NCBI RefSeq assembly: GCF_013035425.1
Contig: NZ_WQHX01000009.1
Coordinates: 39,533 to 103,532, forward strand
DNA: 64,000 nucleotides
Direction: 5' to 3'
Source of the DNA: Ruegeria arenilitoris
Lineage (GTDB): Bacteria > Pseudomonadota > Alphaproteobacteria > Rhodobacterales > Rhodobacteraceae
Under the pieces are notes generated by a model, which saw only the letters and a list, made by a program, of their open reading frames with translations, was not told where the DNA came from and did not search any database. Both the position numbers and the translations under genes were made by a program. Below are positions 1-7,360 of this stretch, piece by piece. The first letter of the stretch is position 1. Every line of letters starts with the position of its first letter.

Positions 1-240
1 AGTCTGATCGACGGACAGGTTGTTTGGATCACCTTTGACGAATTGCTTTGGCCCGAGGACAAGAAGCCGACTTCTGCGCGGGCGGTTGCCACGAAGCTCG
101 GGCTCGAGGTCGAACAGGAGATTTCCTTATTCTCGGAACCATTCGCCTGGCCTGATTTAGGCGGAATGACGGCAAATACCGCCGAGTATGTGGAAATGCT
201 GTTGAACGCTTATGAGGAACATGGAGTGATAAAGCGCTGA
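1..240 (+). CDS. hypothetical protein, 5'-truncated by window edge
   Basis: The reading frame is open from base 1 and ends at a TGA at 238-240, so only the last 79 residues are visible. They are acidic and helical in character, ending in an EEHGVIKR tail. No family is recognised. A TTG at 43 could serve as a start, but the frame continues upstream of it, so a gene cut by the window edge is more likely. It is co-oriented with the WGR gene that follows after about 85 bases. Confidence 0.5.
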   Translation, partial: SLIDGQVVWITFDELLWPEDKKPTSARAVATKLGLEVEQEISLFSEPFAWPDLGGMTANTAEYVEMLLNAYEEHGVIKR

Positions 241-325
241 ATCCGACGACCTGACGTCAGTTGGGTGACTGGGTGTGAAATCCCGGTCACCTGATTTTGC
301 AAAGTCATTGGACAGAGGAGCTTTA

Positions 326-595
326 TTGATCGACAATCGCGCCATGGAGCTGACAGAAACCAAACCTATCCACCTGATCCATGTGGACCCCGACGTCAAC
401 ATGGCCCGGTTCTATGGGATTGAACTGCAACCGACGCTGTTTGGGGAAGTATGCGTCCTTCGGACCTGGGGACGTATTGGCACAAACGGGCAAGTCATGA
501 TGGAGACCTATGACGACGAAACCCAAGCCAAGGAAGCGCTCCAGAAACTCGATAGGTCGAAACGTCTTCGAGGATACGTTTCAGTGAGGGACTAG
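326..595 (+). CDS. WGR domain-containing protein
   Basis: A protein of about 89 residues whose core carries the Trp-Gly-Arg signature (VLRTWGRIGTNGQ), followed by the usual pattern of a beta strand, an acidic stretch (YDDETQAKEAL) and a helix. WGR domains are nucleic-acid-associated modules. Stand-alone forms like this are common on alphaproteobacterial plasmids, and their job there is unknown. A GAGGAG ribosome-binding site at 315-320 points to the TTG at 326. An ATG at 344 without so clear a site is the alternative start. Confidence 0.8.
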   Translation: MIDNRAMELTETKPIHLIHVDPDVNMARFYGIELQPTLFGEVCVLRTWGRIGTNGQVMMETYDDETQAKEALQKLDRSKRLRGYVSVRD

Positions 596-703
596 TTCAG
601 AGAAACTCACGCGATCAGGCGTTGTCCAGATGAACCCCCTTGGTATCCAATCCTCCGCACTATCAAACACAATATTACGCTGATCCTGCTCAACGCAGAG
701 GGA

Positions 704-937
704 TCAGGTGTCGCCTGCCATGTCATCCAGGTTATTAGATCGCTTACCGTCAGGATTGGTCCGCAGATGTGGCTTCGCATTTCTGCGGTGTACAGAATGG
801 GCGTTAGAGATATCGCCGCGATCTGCCATTTCCATGGCCTTTTTAACGGATGTAAAGTTCTTGTTACCTTCAAGCTTTACATGCGTGATGTCGCCCTCTG
901 CGTCGGCGCGCGCATCAACTACTTTGCGTGGTGGCAT
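704..937 (-). CDS. DUF3892-type small protein
   Basis: A 77-residue protein beginning MPPRKVVDARAD, preceded by an AGGAGC ribosome-binding site with good spacing. It has the DUF3892 layout: an N-terminal strand with 'ITHVKLEGN', a helix 'SVKKAMEMADRG', and a basic, Asn-rich C-terminus 'LRTNPDGKRSNNLDDM'. The family has no established function. It is convergent with the WGR gene, with only about 110 bases between the two stops. Confidence 0.7.
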   Translation of the reverse strand: MPPRKVVDARADAEGDITHVKLEGNKNFTSVKKAMEMADRGDISNAHSVHRRNAKPHLRTNPDGKRSNNLDDMAGDT

Positions 938-1582
938 AAACCTGCTCCTTATTTGTTCTTCATATGTTCCTGCCAAGTTTTGCGCGAAAATGCAATCGTT
1001 TGTCGTTCAGTTGGGTGATGGAATGTGACCTACTCTTTCTTATGGGACTGTCTTTCACCGGCATGATGACTTTGTCTTCCGTAGCAAATCCCGAGCCTGT
1101 CGTCTCGTGACCGGGCTCTAGGTTTCAGCCGGCATGCCGGCTTCCACCCAGAACACCCCAGCATGATCTCCCTGAGCCAATAGCCCCTGAACCGTCTCTT
1201 GCGAGCCGGGGCAGGGGCTTTGGATCATGGTCGGTCCATACCGTGGTGATCTGCCCGTCCGGGTGTCGATCCCTTTTGCGCTCTCGCAGGATCGAAAATC
1301 CTTTGGCTTTTTTGTTGGTCAGGCGGGATTTGGACAAGCCAAACGCCGCCCGACGTCAGGGGGAAGGCGCGGCCTCCCCCCTCGGACAAGACAAATAGAC
1401 AAGACCGTGTCCTCGCGCGTTGCGCTGCGGGCCGCACCACTCTTGCCGATTTGTCCTGTCTCGCCCCTCTCCGCGTTCGCCACGGGGCAGGTTTTAGAGA
1501 CGACGCCCTTTCAGGGCTCGGCTCAAAACCAGCACCAAAGGGGATCAGCCCCGGAGGTCGCACCACAAAAGGAGAGACGGTT
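938..1582. other. intergenic region without a convincing gene
   Basis: About 640 bases lie between the leftward DUF3892 gene and the rightward DUF3768 gene. It contains a perfect 16-bp palindrome, AGCCGGCATGCCGGCT, at 1127-1142. A looser hairpin has arms AGCCCCTG (1182-1189) and CAGGGGCT (1212-1219). The words near 1004-1030 resemble those at 258-280 (shared CAGTTGGGTGA). Open frames here on both strands have compositionally odd, Arg/Pro-rich translations and no good ribosome-binding sites, so none is called. Confidence 0.5.
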
Positions 1583-1987
1583 TTGGACAGTGAAGCAACA
1601 AATGACATCGAAAATGACACCAGCCTTCAGGCGGTAGAGATCGCGGCTCAGAATGACCTGTTTCGGAAAGCCCTGATCGACCCAAATGCAACGATTGAAA
1701 TGCAGTCGAAGGACATTCAGGGGCAGGTGTTTGTCACGCCCGGTGTGTCCAGCGAAGGGATGGAGTTCCAGACTGCGGCTTTGGCTGCGGTGGCATCGGA
1801 CGACCAGTTTGACGAAGGCAATGACCCCTATGGCGATCACACATTCGGAACGGTGACAGTCAGCGACCAAAAGCTGTTCTGGAAGATTGACCTTTACGAC
1901 ACGGATTACACATACGGATCGGACCGCCCGTTTGATCCCGCAGTGACGCGCCGTGTCCTGACCATCATGTGCCCCAGCGAATACTGA
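1583..1987 (+). CDS. DUF3768-type protein
   Basis: A protein of 134 residues starting at a TTG, supported by AAAGGAGAG at 1567-1575. The C-terminal two thirds match the DUF3768 pattern: 'DPYGDHTFGTVTV', then 'LFWKIDLYDTDYTYGSDRP' and a final 'RVLTIMCPSEY'. This family is frequent on rhizobial and Roseobacter plasmids and often precedes ParB-like genes, as here. No activity is known. The frame continues upstream of the TTG, but that part reads as non-coding. Confidence 0.75.
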   Translation: MDSEATNDIENDTSLQAVEIAAQNDLFRKALIDPNATIEMQSKDIQGQVFVTPGVSSEGMEFQTAALAAVASDDQFDEGNDPYGDHTFGTVTVSDQKLFWKIDLYDTDYTYGSDRPFDPAVTRRVLTIMCPSEY

Positions 1988-2011
1988 TTTCCACCGCAGC
2001 TCGGAAAGGGG

Positions 2012-2134
2012 GTGATCACAATAAGTCAGGAAACCTTGCAGCAACGACGGCGCGAGGCCGTTGAGCTGGTCAAGAAGGGAGGTCTCTCCGCCAAGATCGG
2101 CCTCGCCTTCTTGAGACAACACGCAGCCGCCTAA
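2012..2134 (+). CDS. small hypothetical protein (40 aa)
   Basis: A short frame from a GTG, or possibly an ATA at 2021, sits behind the purine-rich GGAAAGGGGG. It encodes a basic amphipathic peptide containing 'ETLQQRRREAVELVKKGG' and a 'GLAFLRQHAAA' end. Its position between the DUF3768 and ParB-like genes, with tight spacing, fits a small plasmid gene. No family is recognised. It could also be a leader of the ParB-like gene. Confidence 0.4.
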   Translation: MITISQETLQQRRREAVELVKKGGLSAKIGLAFLRQHAAA

Positions 2135-2208
2135 GCGGCCCCGCTCTACCCCGGAAGGGGCAGGGCACCCTTAACACAAAGCGAAACACTCAAACAAGGA
2201 TTTGCCCT

Positions 2209-4074
2209 ATGAGCAAAGTCGAAACATTCACTGTACCGGAAACCATTGAAACCATCGCCCTGTCCGATCTTTACCTGTCCGATCTGAACCCACGACAGGA
2301 GGCTGCCGAGGAAGGGATTGCCCTCTTGGCCGACAGTCTGGTCATGTGCGGACTGATCCAAAACCTCAGCGGTCTGCGCGATGCGGACGGCAAAGTCGCC
2401 ATTGTTGCCGGTGGCCGTCGCCTGCGGGCTTTGAACATCGCCGTGACCGAACGCGTTGATCTGGCACAGGTTCCCGTGAAAGTCACCGACAATCCGTTTG
2501 TGGCCGAACAATGGGCCAATGCGGAAAACACCGCCCGCGAAGAACTGGACCCGGTGGACGAAGTCCGCGCCTATGGCAAGATGGCCGAGAAATCTCTTTC
2601 CGTTGCCAAAATCAGCAATGCTTTTGGTGTGACCGAAGCCCATGTGCGCCGTCGCCTCGCGCTGGCGGGGTTGCCTGCGGCCGTTTTGGATGCGCTCAAA
2701 GCTGGTGAGATCAGCACGGGGTTGGCCAAGGCCATGACCGTCAGCACCGAGAAAGAGAAAATTCTGGAGGTGCTGGAACAGGCCAAGGAGTGCCGGTGGT
2801 TCAGCGAACATGATGTGAAACAGGCCCTAACGTCGGAGGCTGTCAGCAGCACCAACCGAAAGGCCAAGTTTGTGGGGCAGGAGGCTTATGTTGAAGCGGG
2901 TGGCACGGTCACCGCTGATCTCTTTGCCGATGAAACCCTGTTCAATGAGGGCGAACTACTGGATCACCTGTTTGCTGAGAAACTGGCGGCAGAAGCAGCA
3001 AAGCTGTGCGAAGCAGAAGGCTGGGACTGGGTGGACACCCATGAAGACAGTTACATTCCCTATGGGTTTTCGGGCATCGAAGGCATGCACCGCTTGGAGA
3101 TGGTGAGCCGGGACTTCACCGAAAAACAGGCCGAACGGTATGACGAGCTTGCCGAACTCTATGAGGCTGAGGCTCTGGACGAGGCTGGCGAAAAGGAGCT
3201 GGCCGCGCTTGAGGACTATGCCGCGCCGTACTATTCCGATGCGCAGCGCAAGCTGTCCGGTGTGTTTGTCTATGTCGGCAACACTGGCGAGATCAAAACG
3301 TCATCGGCCTATGTTGCGGCAGAACATGTGCAAGCCGCCATTGAGGCCGGTGTTCTGGCCCCGGTCAAAGAACCAGAGGCCGTAGAGACACCAAAACCGG
3401 CCTATTCGCAGAAGTTTATCGACGACATGGTGGCGATCCGGCTGGCAGCGGTTCAAACGGCTTTGCTGGACAAGCCTGACTATGTGTTGAACTTGTTTGC
3501 CTTCTTCGCAACTCCGGCCTCCGGTCTGACCAGCACCCTGTTTGGGTTTGGCTATGGTGGCGCTGAGCGAAACACGCCGGAGATTGACGACCAGTTCATT
3601 CTCGACCCGCGCCTTGGTGGGGAGCGGGATGAGGCGGCAGAGGCAGCGTATGACCAATTCCAGGAGATGGCTGCAAAAAGCAGCGTGGAGGCGTTCAAAG
3701 CGTTTCGCGAGCTTGGCAAGAAGACCCGCAATGGAGAGATCACGAGTTTTCTGGCCCGGCGGTTCCTGACCCAACGCCCGGAGTTCATGGCGGAGATCGA
3801 GGCTGAGATTGGTGCTGACATGCGCACGATCTGGACCCCGTCCGCTGAGAACTGCTTCAAACGCTTGAAAGGCTGGCAGCTGGATGATCTCTACAAAGAC
3901 CTGCTGGACCTGCATGTCGACACCGACATGTTCAAGGCTTTCGCGAAATCCAAGAAAGGCGCGAAGAATGAGGCGATGCACAAGCTGTTCAACGATGTGG
4001 AACATCAGGATGCACTGGGCGTGACCGAGGCACAGAAAGCCCGGATCGATGTGTGGGTGCCGGATTGCATTTGA
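2209..4074 (+). CDS. large ParB/RepB/Spo0J-like protein
   Basis: A 621-residue protein. Residues about 15-110 form a ParB N-terminal domain: 'LSDLNPRQE', then the nucleotide-binding motif 'GGRRLRALN' where classical ParB has GERR. A helix-turn-helix follows at about 140-170 ('SVAKISNAFGVTEAHVRRRLALAGLP'-like region). The rest is a long acidic region peculiar to the YubM-type, 600-700 residue ParB-like proteins of conjugative plasmids. Those are generally not partition ParBs but DNA-binding proteins of the plasmid leading region. No ParA is adjacent. It is followed by a strong hairpin. Confidence 0.8.
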   Translation: MSKVETFTVPETIETIALSDLYLSDLNPRQEAAEEGIALLADSLVMCGLIQNLSGLRDADGKVAIVAGGRRLRALNIAVTERVDLAQVPVKVTDNPFVAEQWANAENTAREELDPVDEVRAYGKMAEKSLSVAKISNAFGVTEAHVRRRLALAGLPAAVLDALKAGEISTGLAKAMTVSTEKEKILEVLEQAKECRWFSEHDVKQALTSEAVSSTNRKAKFVGQEAYVEAGGTVTADLFADETLFNEGELLDHLFAEKLAAEAAKLCEAEGWDWVDTHEDSYIPYGFSGIEGMHRLEMVSRDFTEKQAERYDELAELYEAEALDEAGEKELAALEDYAAPYYSDAQRKLSGVFVYVGNTGEIKTSSAYVAAEHVQAAIEAGVLAPVKEPEAVETPKPAYSQKFIDDMVAIRLAAVQTALLDKPDYVLNLFAFFATPASGLTSTLFGFGYGGAERNTPEIDDQFILDPRLGGERDEAAEAAYDQFQEMAAKSSVEAFKAFRELGKKTRNGEITSFLARRFLTQRPEFMAEIEAEIGADMRTIWTPSAENCFKRLKGWQLDDLYKDLLDLHVDTDMFKAFAKSKKGAKNEAMHKLFNDVEHQDALGVTEAQKARIDVWVPDCI

Positions 4075-4083
4075 ACCTAACGG

Positions 4084-4106
4084 GGCAGGGCGCGTTGCGC
4101 CCTGCC
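4084..4106 (+). terminator. hairpin after the ParB-like gene
   Basis: A perfect 10-bp stem, GGCAGGGCGC / GCGCCCTGCC, with a three-base loop begins 10 bases after the stop codon. No U-run follows, so termination would be imperfect. A role in mRNA stability is equally possible. Confidence 0.5.
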
Positions 4107-4251
4107 ATTCAATCTCTGGATGTGTCAGCCTCAATGATGAAAACTCAAAGTGGCATTGCGCAATCACCCCGTCGCGCATAGCTATCAGAGGTCGGCCACC
4201 CGGCTCATTTTTAAAATCAATCACCTGATCAGAACGGATTTGGAAAGCCCT

Positions 4252-4788
4252 ATGGACACCTCATCGAACAAGCTCGAAAAAGCCGCTCGCCGCGTTTGGA
4301 AATCCGCGCAGATGTTTGTCGGGTTTCATACGGATCAGAAAGGCAAGCCGCGCGAACAGCCAAAGCTCTGGCCGCCAAAGAACGGAAGCGCGTCGATCCA
4401 TAGCGACCCCAGTGCGCAAGAGGCAATTGTTGTCGTCAAAGCTGCTGATCCGGAGGCGGCACAGGACGTGCAGATTAAACTGCACCCAAACCGTATCGTT
4501 GTGCGCCGCGACGCGGATATGTGGTGGCAGGGTGTGGCCGTGGATGAGCATTCCGTGACAGTTCGAATGGCCGACAACACGATTATTGAAATCCGCCATG
4601 ACGGCTCGGTGAAACGTCGCTCGGCGGAAGATGAAACCCATGTGGAAGCCGATGGCAGCATCTTCAAATTCACGGAATTTGCCGAGGCGCATATGACAGG
4701 GGACGGCGTGGAAATGACCTGCCGCACCGAGGACCGGATTGCCACGATCACAGCCGACGGTGTTGTCGATCGCGCGCGCAAGCGTTAA
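4252..4788 (+). CDS. hypothetical protein
   Basis: 178 residues from the ATG at 4252. An upstream in-frame start at 4150 would add a poorly coding stretch. The N-terminus is basic (KLEKAARRVWKSAQ). The middle and C-terminus are beta-rich, with repeated short strands ('VKAADPEAAQDVQIKLH', 'VTVRMADNTIIEIRHDGSVKR', 'RIATITADGVVDRARKR'). This is reminiscent of baseplate or bacteriocin-type beta repeats, but no family can be assigned. It lies downstream of the ParB-like gene and ends just before a good terminator. Confidence 0.65.
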   Translation: MDTSSNKLEKAARRVWKSAQMFVGFHTDQKGKPREQPKLWPPKNGSASIHSDPSAQEAIVVVKAADPEAAQDVQIKLHPNRIVVRRDADMWWQGVAVDEHSVTVRMADNTIIEIRHDGSVKRRSAEDETHVEADGSIFKFTEFAEAHMTGDGVEMTCRTEDRIATITADGVVDRARKR

Positions 4789-4830
4789 CCTGCACTCAAT
4801 ACCTCCAGATTTTCCTTCGGTTAAACTTGT

Positions 4831-4856
4831 GGCCCGCTACAGCGGGCCTCTTTCTT
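4831..4856 (+). terminator. rho-independent terminator
   Basis: A 7-bp stem GGCCCGC / GCGGGCC with a TACA loop is followed by TCTTTCTT. It lies about 40 bases past the end of the 4252 gene and probably ends that transcript. Confidence 0.7.
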
Positions 4857-5034
4857 GTGTGCGAGACTGTCGGCAGAGGCTTGCTGAGGTCGCCACGTTT
4901 TCTTCTAAAAGCCATTCCAAACCCATGTTGACTGTTGTCTTCAATCTGGACAATGTCGCACGTTCGCATTGGCGCATCTATCTCGGCGCACATGTGTCGA
5001 AGCCGACTTACTTCCTCAAGGAAACACAAGCAAC

Positions 5035-5637
5035 ATGACCGATGACTGGAACGACTATGCCGATGGTTGGGACGACAATAGCGACGTCAGACGCTACGCA
5101 AATCGCGCTTTTGCCTCGCTCGACGACCACTTGAATCTCCGTGGGAAGGATTGGCGATCAAAACGCGTGCTCGACTTTGGATGTGGCACCGGATTGCTGA
5201 CGGAGAAAATTGCGCCGTATGTGGAGGAAGTTGTCGCAGTCGATACCTCGGAGAATATGATTGCGGTCCTGCAGGAAAAGCAGCTGCACAATGTTAGAGC
5301 AGTTCATGGAGATATTCTGGCTGGAGATGTCCCGGAAGTCGGGAACAGGTTTTCAGGTTTCGATTTGATCTGCGCTTCTTCCGTTTGTGCTTTTCTCCCA
5401 GACTACAGTGGCGCCGTGGCAGTGCTAGCGGGTTTGCTCAACAAGGGGGGGCATTTCGTTCAGTGGGATTGGCAAGCGTCAGATGATGACGGTTTCGGAT
5501 TGACGCTGAATCAAATGAAGGCCGCGCTGGAGGCGGCAAGGCTTGGTTCACTTCGCGTCGAACGGATATTTGAGTTCAAATCTGATGAGCAGGTCATGCC
5601 GGTTCTGATTGGAGCGGGGGTTCGAAATACAGAATGA
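5035..5637 (+). CDS. class I SAM-dependent methyltransferase
   Basis: 200 residues. The SAM-binding motif I is 'VLDFGCGTGLLTEKI' at about residues 43-57. An acidic motif II end, 'VVAVDTSENM', follows, and then 'FDLICASSVCAFLPDYSG', typical of Methyltransf_11/UbiE-like folds. The start at 5035 is chosen because AAGGAAAC lies shortly upstream and a longer frame reads as non-coding. The substrate cannot be deduced. The gene stands alone between a terminator and a stretch of decayed DNA. Confidence 0.8.
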   Translation: MTDDWNDYADGWDDNSDVRRYANRAFASLDDHLNLRGKDWRSKRVLDFGCGTGLLTEKIAPYVEEVVAVDTSENMIAVLQEKQLHNVRAVHGDILAGDVPEVGNRFSGFDLICASSVCAFLPDYSGAVAVLAGLLNKGGHFVQWDWQASDDDGFGLTLNQMKAALEAARLGSLRVERIFEFKSDEQVMPVLIGAGVRNTE

Positions 5638-5772
5638 TCTTGTGTTTGGATGAGTGAACAACCATTGCGCCCAATTACCTGACCTTTGGTATGGCTCGGT
5701 TAGCAAAGTTCAACTTAGAGATTTAGCGGCGGTTATTAGTCAGACTCCGCCATTTTAAATTGAGTCCGCCTG

Positions 5773-6097
5773 TTAACCTGATCCGCGCAAGCGCAGACCA
5801 GGGCCGGACCGTCCGGGTTTTGGCTTCCGCCAGTTGTAATGGGCGACTTGCACCGCCAGCGATCCTTCATTCTTTGCCTCGAGGGTCATACTGATCCGGA
5901 AAGGCCGCTCGTACCCGGAATTGAGCATGGCGCCTGTGTCGGATCGAGGTGATGTTGTCGCCATAAACCACATCGCATTGTTCAGATGTTCCGCGCACAG
6001 CGATCCCAGAAATTTTTGCCGTGTCACTTGGCCTGACAATTTCAAACCCGTTGCCGGAGATGATCCTCGGCTGCGGTGTTTCTGAAGGGATGAACAT
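5773..6097 (-). pseudogene. probable frameshifted small gene
   Basis: Two overlapping minus-strand frames look like halves of one gene. The first starts at an ATG at 6097 and reads MFIPSETPQPRIISGNG and onward to about residue 40, after which its third-position GC falls. The second frame from about 5975 down to a TAA at 5773 has strong GC3 and sensible content ('MLNSGYERPFRISMTLEAK', 'VQVAHYNWRKPKP'). A single frameshift near 5970-5980 would join them into about 105 residues. The uninterrupted alternative is a 76-residue protein ending at 5867. The family is unknown. Confidence 0.4.
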
Positions 6098-6280
6098 AAG
6101 CGGGCAGTCGGGGAAGACGCGCGGTGCCCGGGCCGGGAACCGCGCTTCAACAGGGAATTTCCCCTGCGCCTGCGGCGCATTCCGCGCGGGCCAAATTCCC
6201 TGCTGACATCCCCTTGATGCCCGCTTTTTCCATGTTCATCGAAACACGCCATAGCGAGGATCAAACAATGGCAACTCAAA
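6049..6280. repeat. imperfect inverted duplication of a gene leader
   Basis: The minus-strand reading of 6049-6114 and the plus-strand reading of about 6209-6280 share, in order, CCCC, TGCCCGCTT, ATGTTCATC, GAAACAC and CGAGGATCA, separated by small indels. The two arms carry the starts of the divergent small genes at 6097 (minus) and 6268 (plus). The arms look like copies of one leader in opposite orientation. Confidence 0.5.
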
Positions 6281-6468
6281 CATTGAAACTGAACGTCAAG
6301 ACCGGTGAAAAAGAAGGCAAAAACTTCTGGGATCGTTGCGGAGTTCTCTTCGTCAACACCGATGAGACCGGCAACATCACCTCGATCCAGGTCAAGCACA
6401 GCATGTTCCCCGGCGTCGAGATGGTGGCCTTCCCAAAGCGGAACGATGACGAGCCCGTCACCGAATGA
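6268..6468 (+). CDS. small hypothetical protein (66 aa)
   Basis: An ATG at 6268 is preceded by GAGGA at 6256-6260. The 66 residues (MATQTLKLNVKTGEKEGKNF and onward, then 'GVLFVNTDETGNITSIQVKH') form a compact beta-rich protein like many small conserved Rhodobacteraceae plasmid proteins. The function is unknown. 'NITSI' also occurs in the first minus-strand frame of the neighbouring broken gene, perhaps because of the duplicated leader. A GNRA-type loop terminator follows directly. Confidence 0.65.
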   Translation: MATQTLKLNVKTGEKEGKNFWDRCGVLFVNTDETGNITSIQVKHSMFPGVEMVAFPKRNDDEPVTE

Positions 6469-6478
6469 CGAGAGGGCA

Positions 6479-6500
6479 GGGCGGCGCAAGCCGCCCTTTC
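6479..6500 (+). terminator. terminator hairpin
   Basis: GGGCGGC GCAA GCCGCCC at 6479-6496 is a perfect 7-bp stem with a GCAA tetraloop, followed by TTTCC. It lies 10 bases after the stop of the 66-residue gene. Confidence 0.65.
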
Positions 6501-6530
6501 CATTGCTCCGGCCATAACCCGGATCACATA

Positions 6531-6940
6531 TGCGCCACGCGTGGCGCAAAGCCTAACGGCCGGGCAGGGGAGGTGACTTTCCACGATGCAGCAGCTCTCA
6601 CCCCAGCCACACCCGCCGCGCAAGCGGCGGGAAATCGAGCGCGCTGAGGCGCGCGGAAAATGCCATACTGAGCTTGAACGTGCCGGTATGTGACGGGCGC
6701 TGTTCGGGCAGCCCACGCATTGCGTGATTGCCCTGCGCCAGTCCACCGGCACCCACGCCTGCTGGCTGGAAAAGGGGCGGGACCCTTTTCCCGGCGTGGA
6801 AATTGCCTCCAAGAGCAAAGCTGTTCCGAGGGCGATTTGAGAAAATACGGATTTCTAAAGTCACCCCCGGTTTCCTCTTGGAGAGTATGACAGGATAAGG
6901 TAGTTGTGTTACAAACATAAAATACAACCTTAGGTATGCA
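6531..6940. other. hairpin-rich region upstream of mobilisation genes, candidate oriT
   Basis: This gene-free stretch contains a perfect 18-bp palindrome, TGCGCCACGCGTGGCGCA, at 6531-6548. It also has a perfect CCCGCCGC GCAA GCGGCGGG hairpin at 6612-6631 and CACGC ATT GCGTG near 6713-6725. It lies immediately before the relaxosome accessory and relaxase genes, the classic position of oriT. No nic sequence of a known family was recognised, so the assignment rests on position and symmetry only. Confidence 0.4.
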
Positions 6941-7360
6941 TTGAGTAAGTCCACCGATACCACTGTCTTTTCCGTACGCTTGCCAGTGGATGCACTTGAG
7001 CGTTTGGAGGCGGCTGTAACCGCGCTGGGAGCCAAAAGCCGGAACCAGGTCATTCAGCGCCTCGTCTATCGTCTGATCGGTAATCTCGATCCTGACCCCG
7101 CTGTTGTGGATCTCTGGCAGAAGCACTTGCGGCAGGTTCAGGGTGGATACACCAACCTCAATCAGCTTGTGAAATCTGCCAAGCGCGGCTCGGTGATCTG
7201 GACGGATGACGACCGGCGTGACGTCGAAAAACTCCATCGCGCGATCATCCAGCACCGGCAAGACTTGAAGGCGATGATCACAGCAGCGCGCCGGAACCGA
7301 GAACCAGAATCCGCCATTCGCCGGATCTTGCGCGACGACGATTGGACACCAGAAGGATGA
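6941..7360 (+). CDS. relaxosome accessory protein (MobC-like)
   Basis: 139 residues from a TTG start. The N-terminus (about 5-50) looks like a ribbon-helix-helix: 'VFSVRLPVDALERLEAAVTALG', then 'SRNQVIQRLVYRLIG'. The remainder is helical with 'GGYTNLNQLVKSAKRGSVIW', which resembles the MobC pattern of plasmid mobilisation proteins (N-x-NQL motif). Its stop overlaps the relaxase start by ATGA, so the two are translationally coupled. Its likely role is binding oriT and loading the relaxase. Confidence 0.7.
   Translation: MSKSTDTTVFSVRLPVDALERLEAAVTALGAKSRNQVIQRLVYRLIGNLDPDPAVVDLWQKHLRQVQGGYTNLNQLVKSAKRGSVIWTDDDRRDVEKLHRAIIQHRQDLKAMITAARRNREPESAIRRILRDDDWTPEG

Noticed and set aside
1182..1219. 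Hairpin AGCCCCTG/CAGGGGCT as a terminator
   Set aside because: Loop of about 22 bases and only TTT after it; no gene ends just upstream on the plus strand.
1225..1620. Overlapping open frames on both strands
   Set aside because: Pro/Arg-rich translations, no ribosome-binding site, no domain; the DUF3768 start at 1583 explains the coding signal at the right end.
3301..4224. Leftward open frame of about 300 codons
   Set aside because: Lies antisense to the ParB-like gene, no recognisable domains.
5867..6549. Longer leftward frame through the inverted leader region
   Set aside because: Runs antisense across the 66-residue gene; only its last part below about 5975 has coding character and is included in the frameshifted gene.
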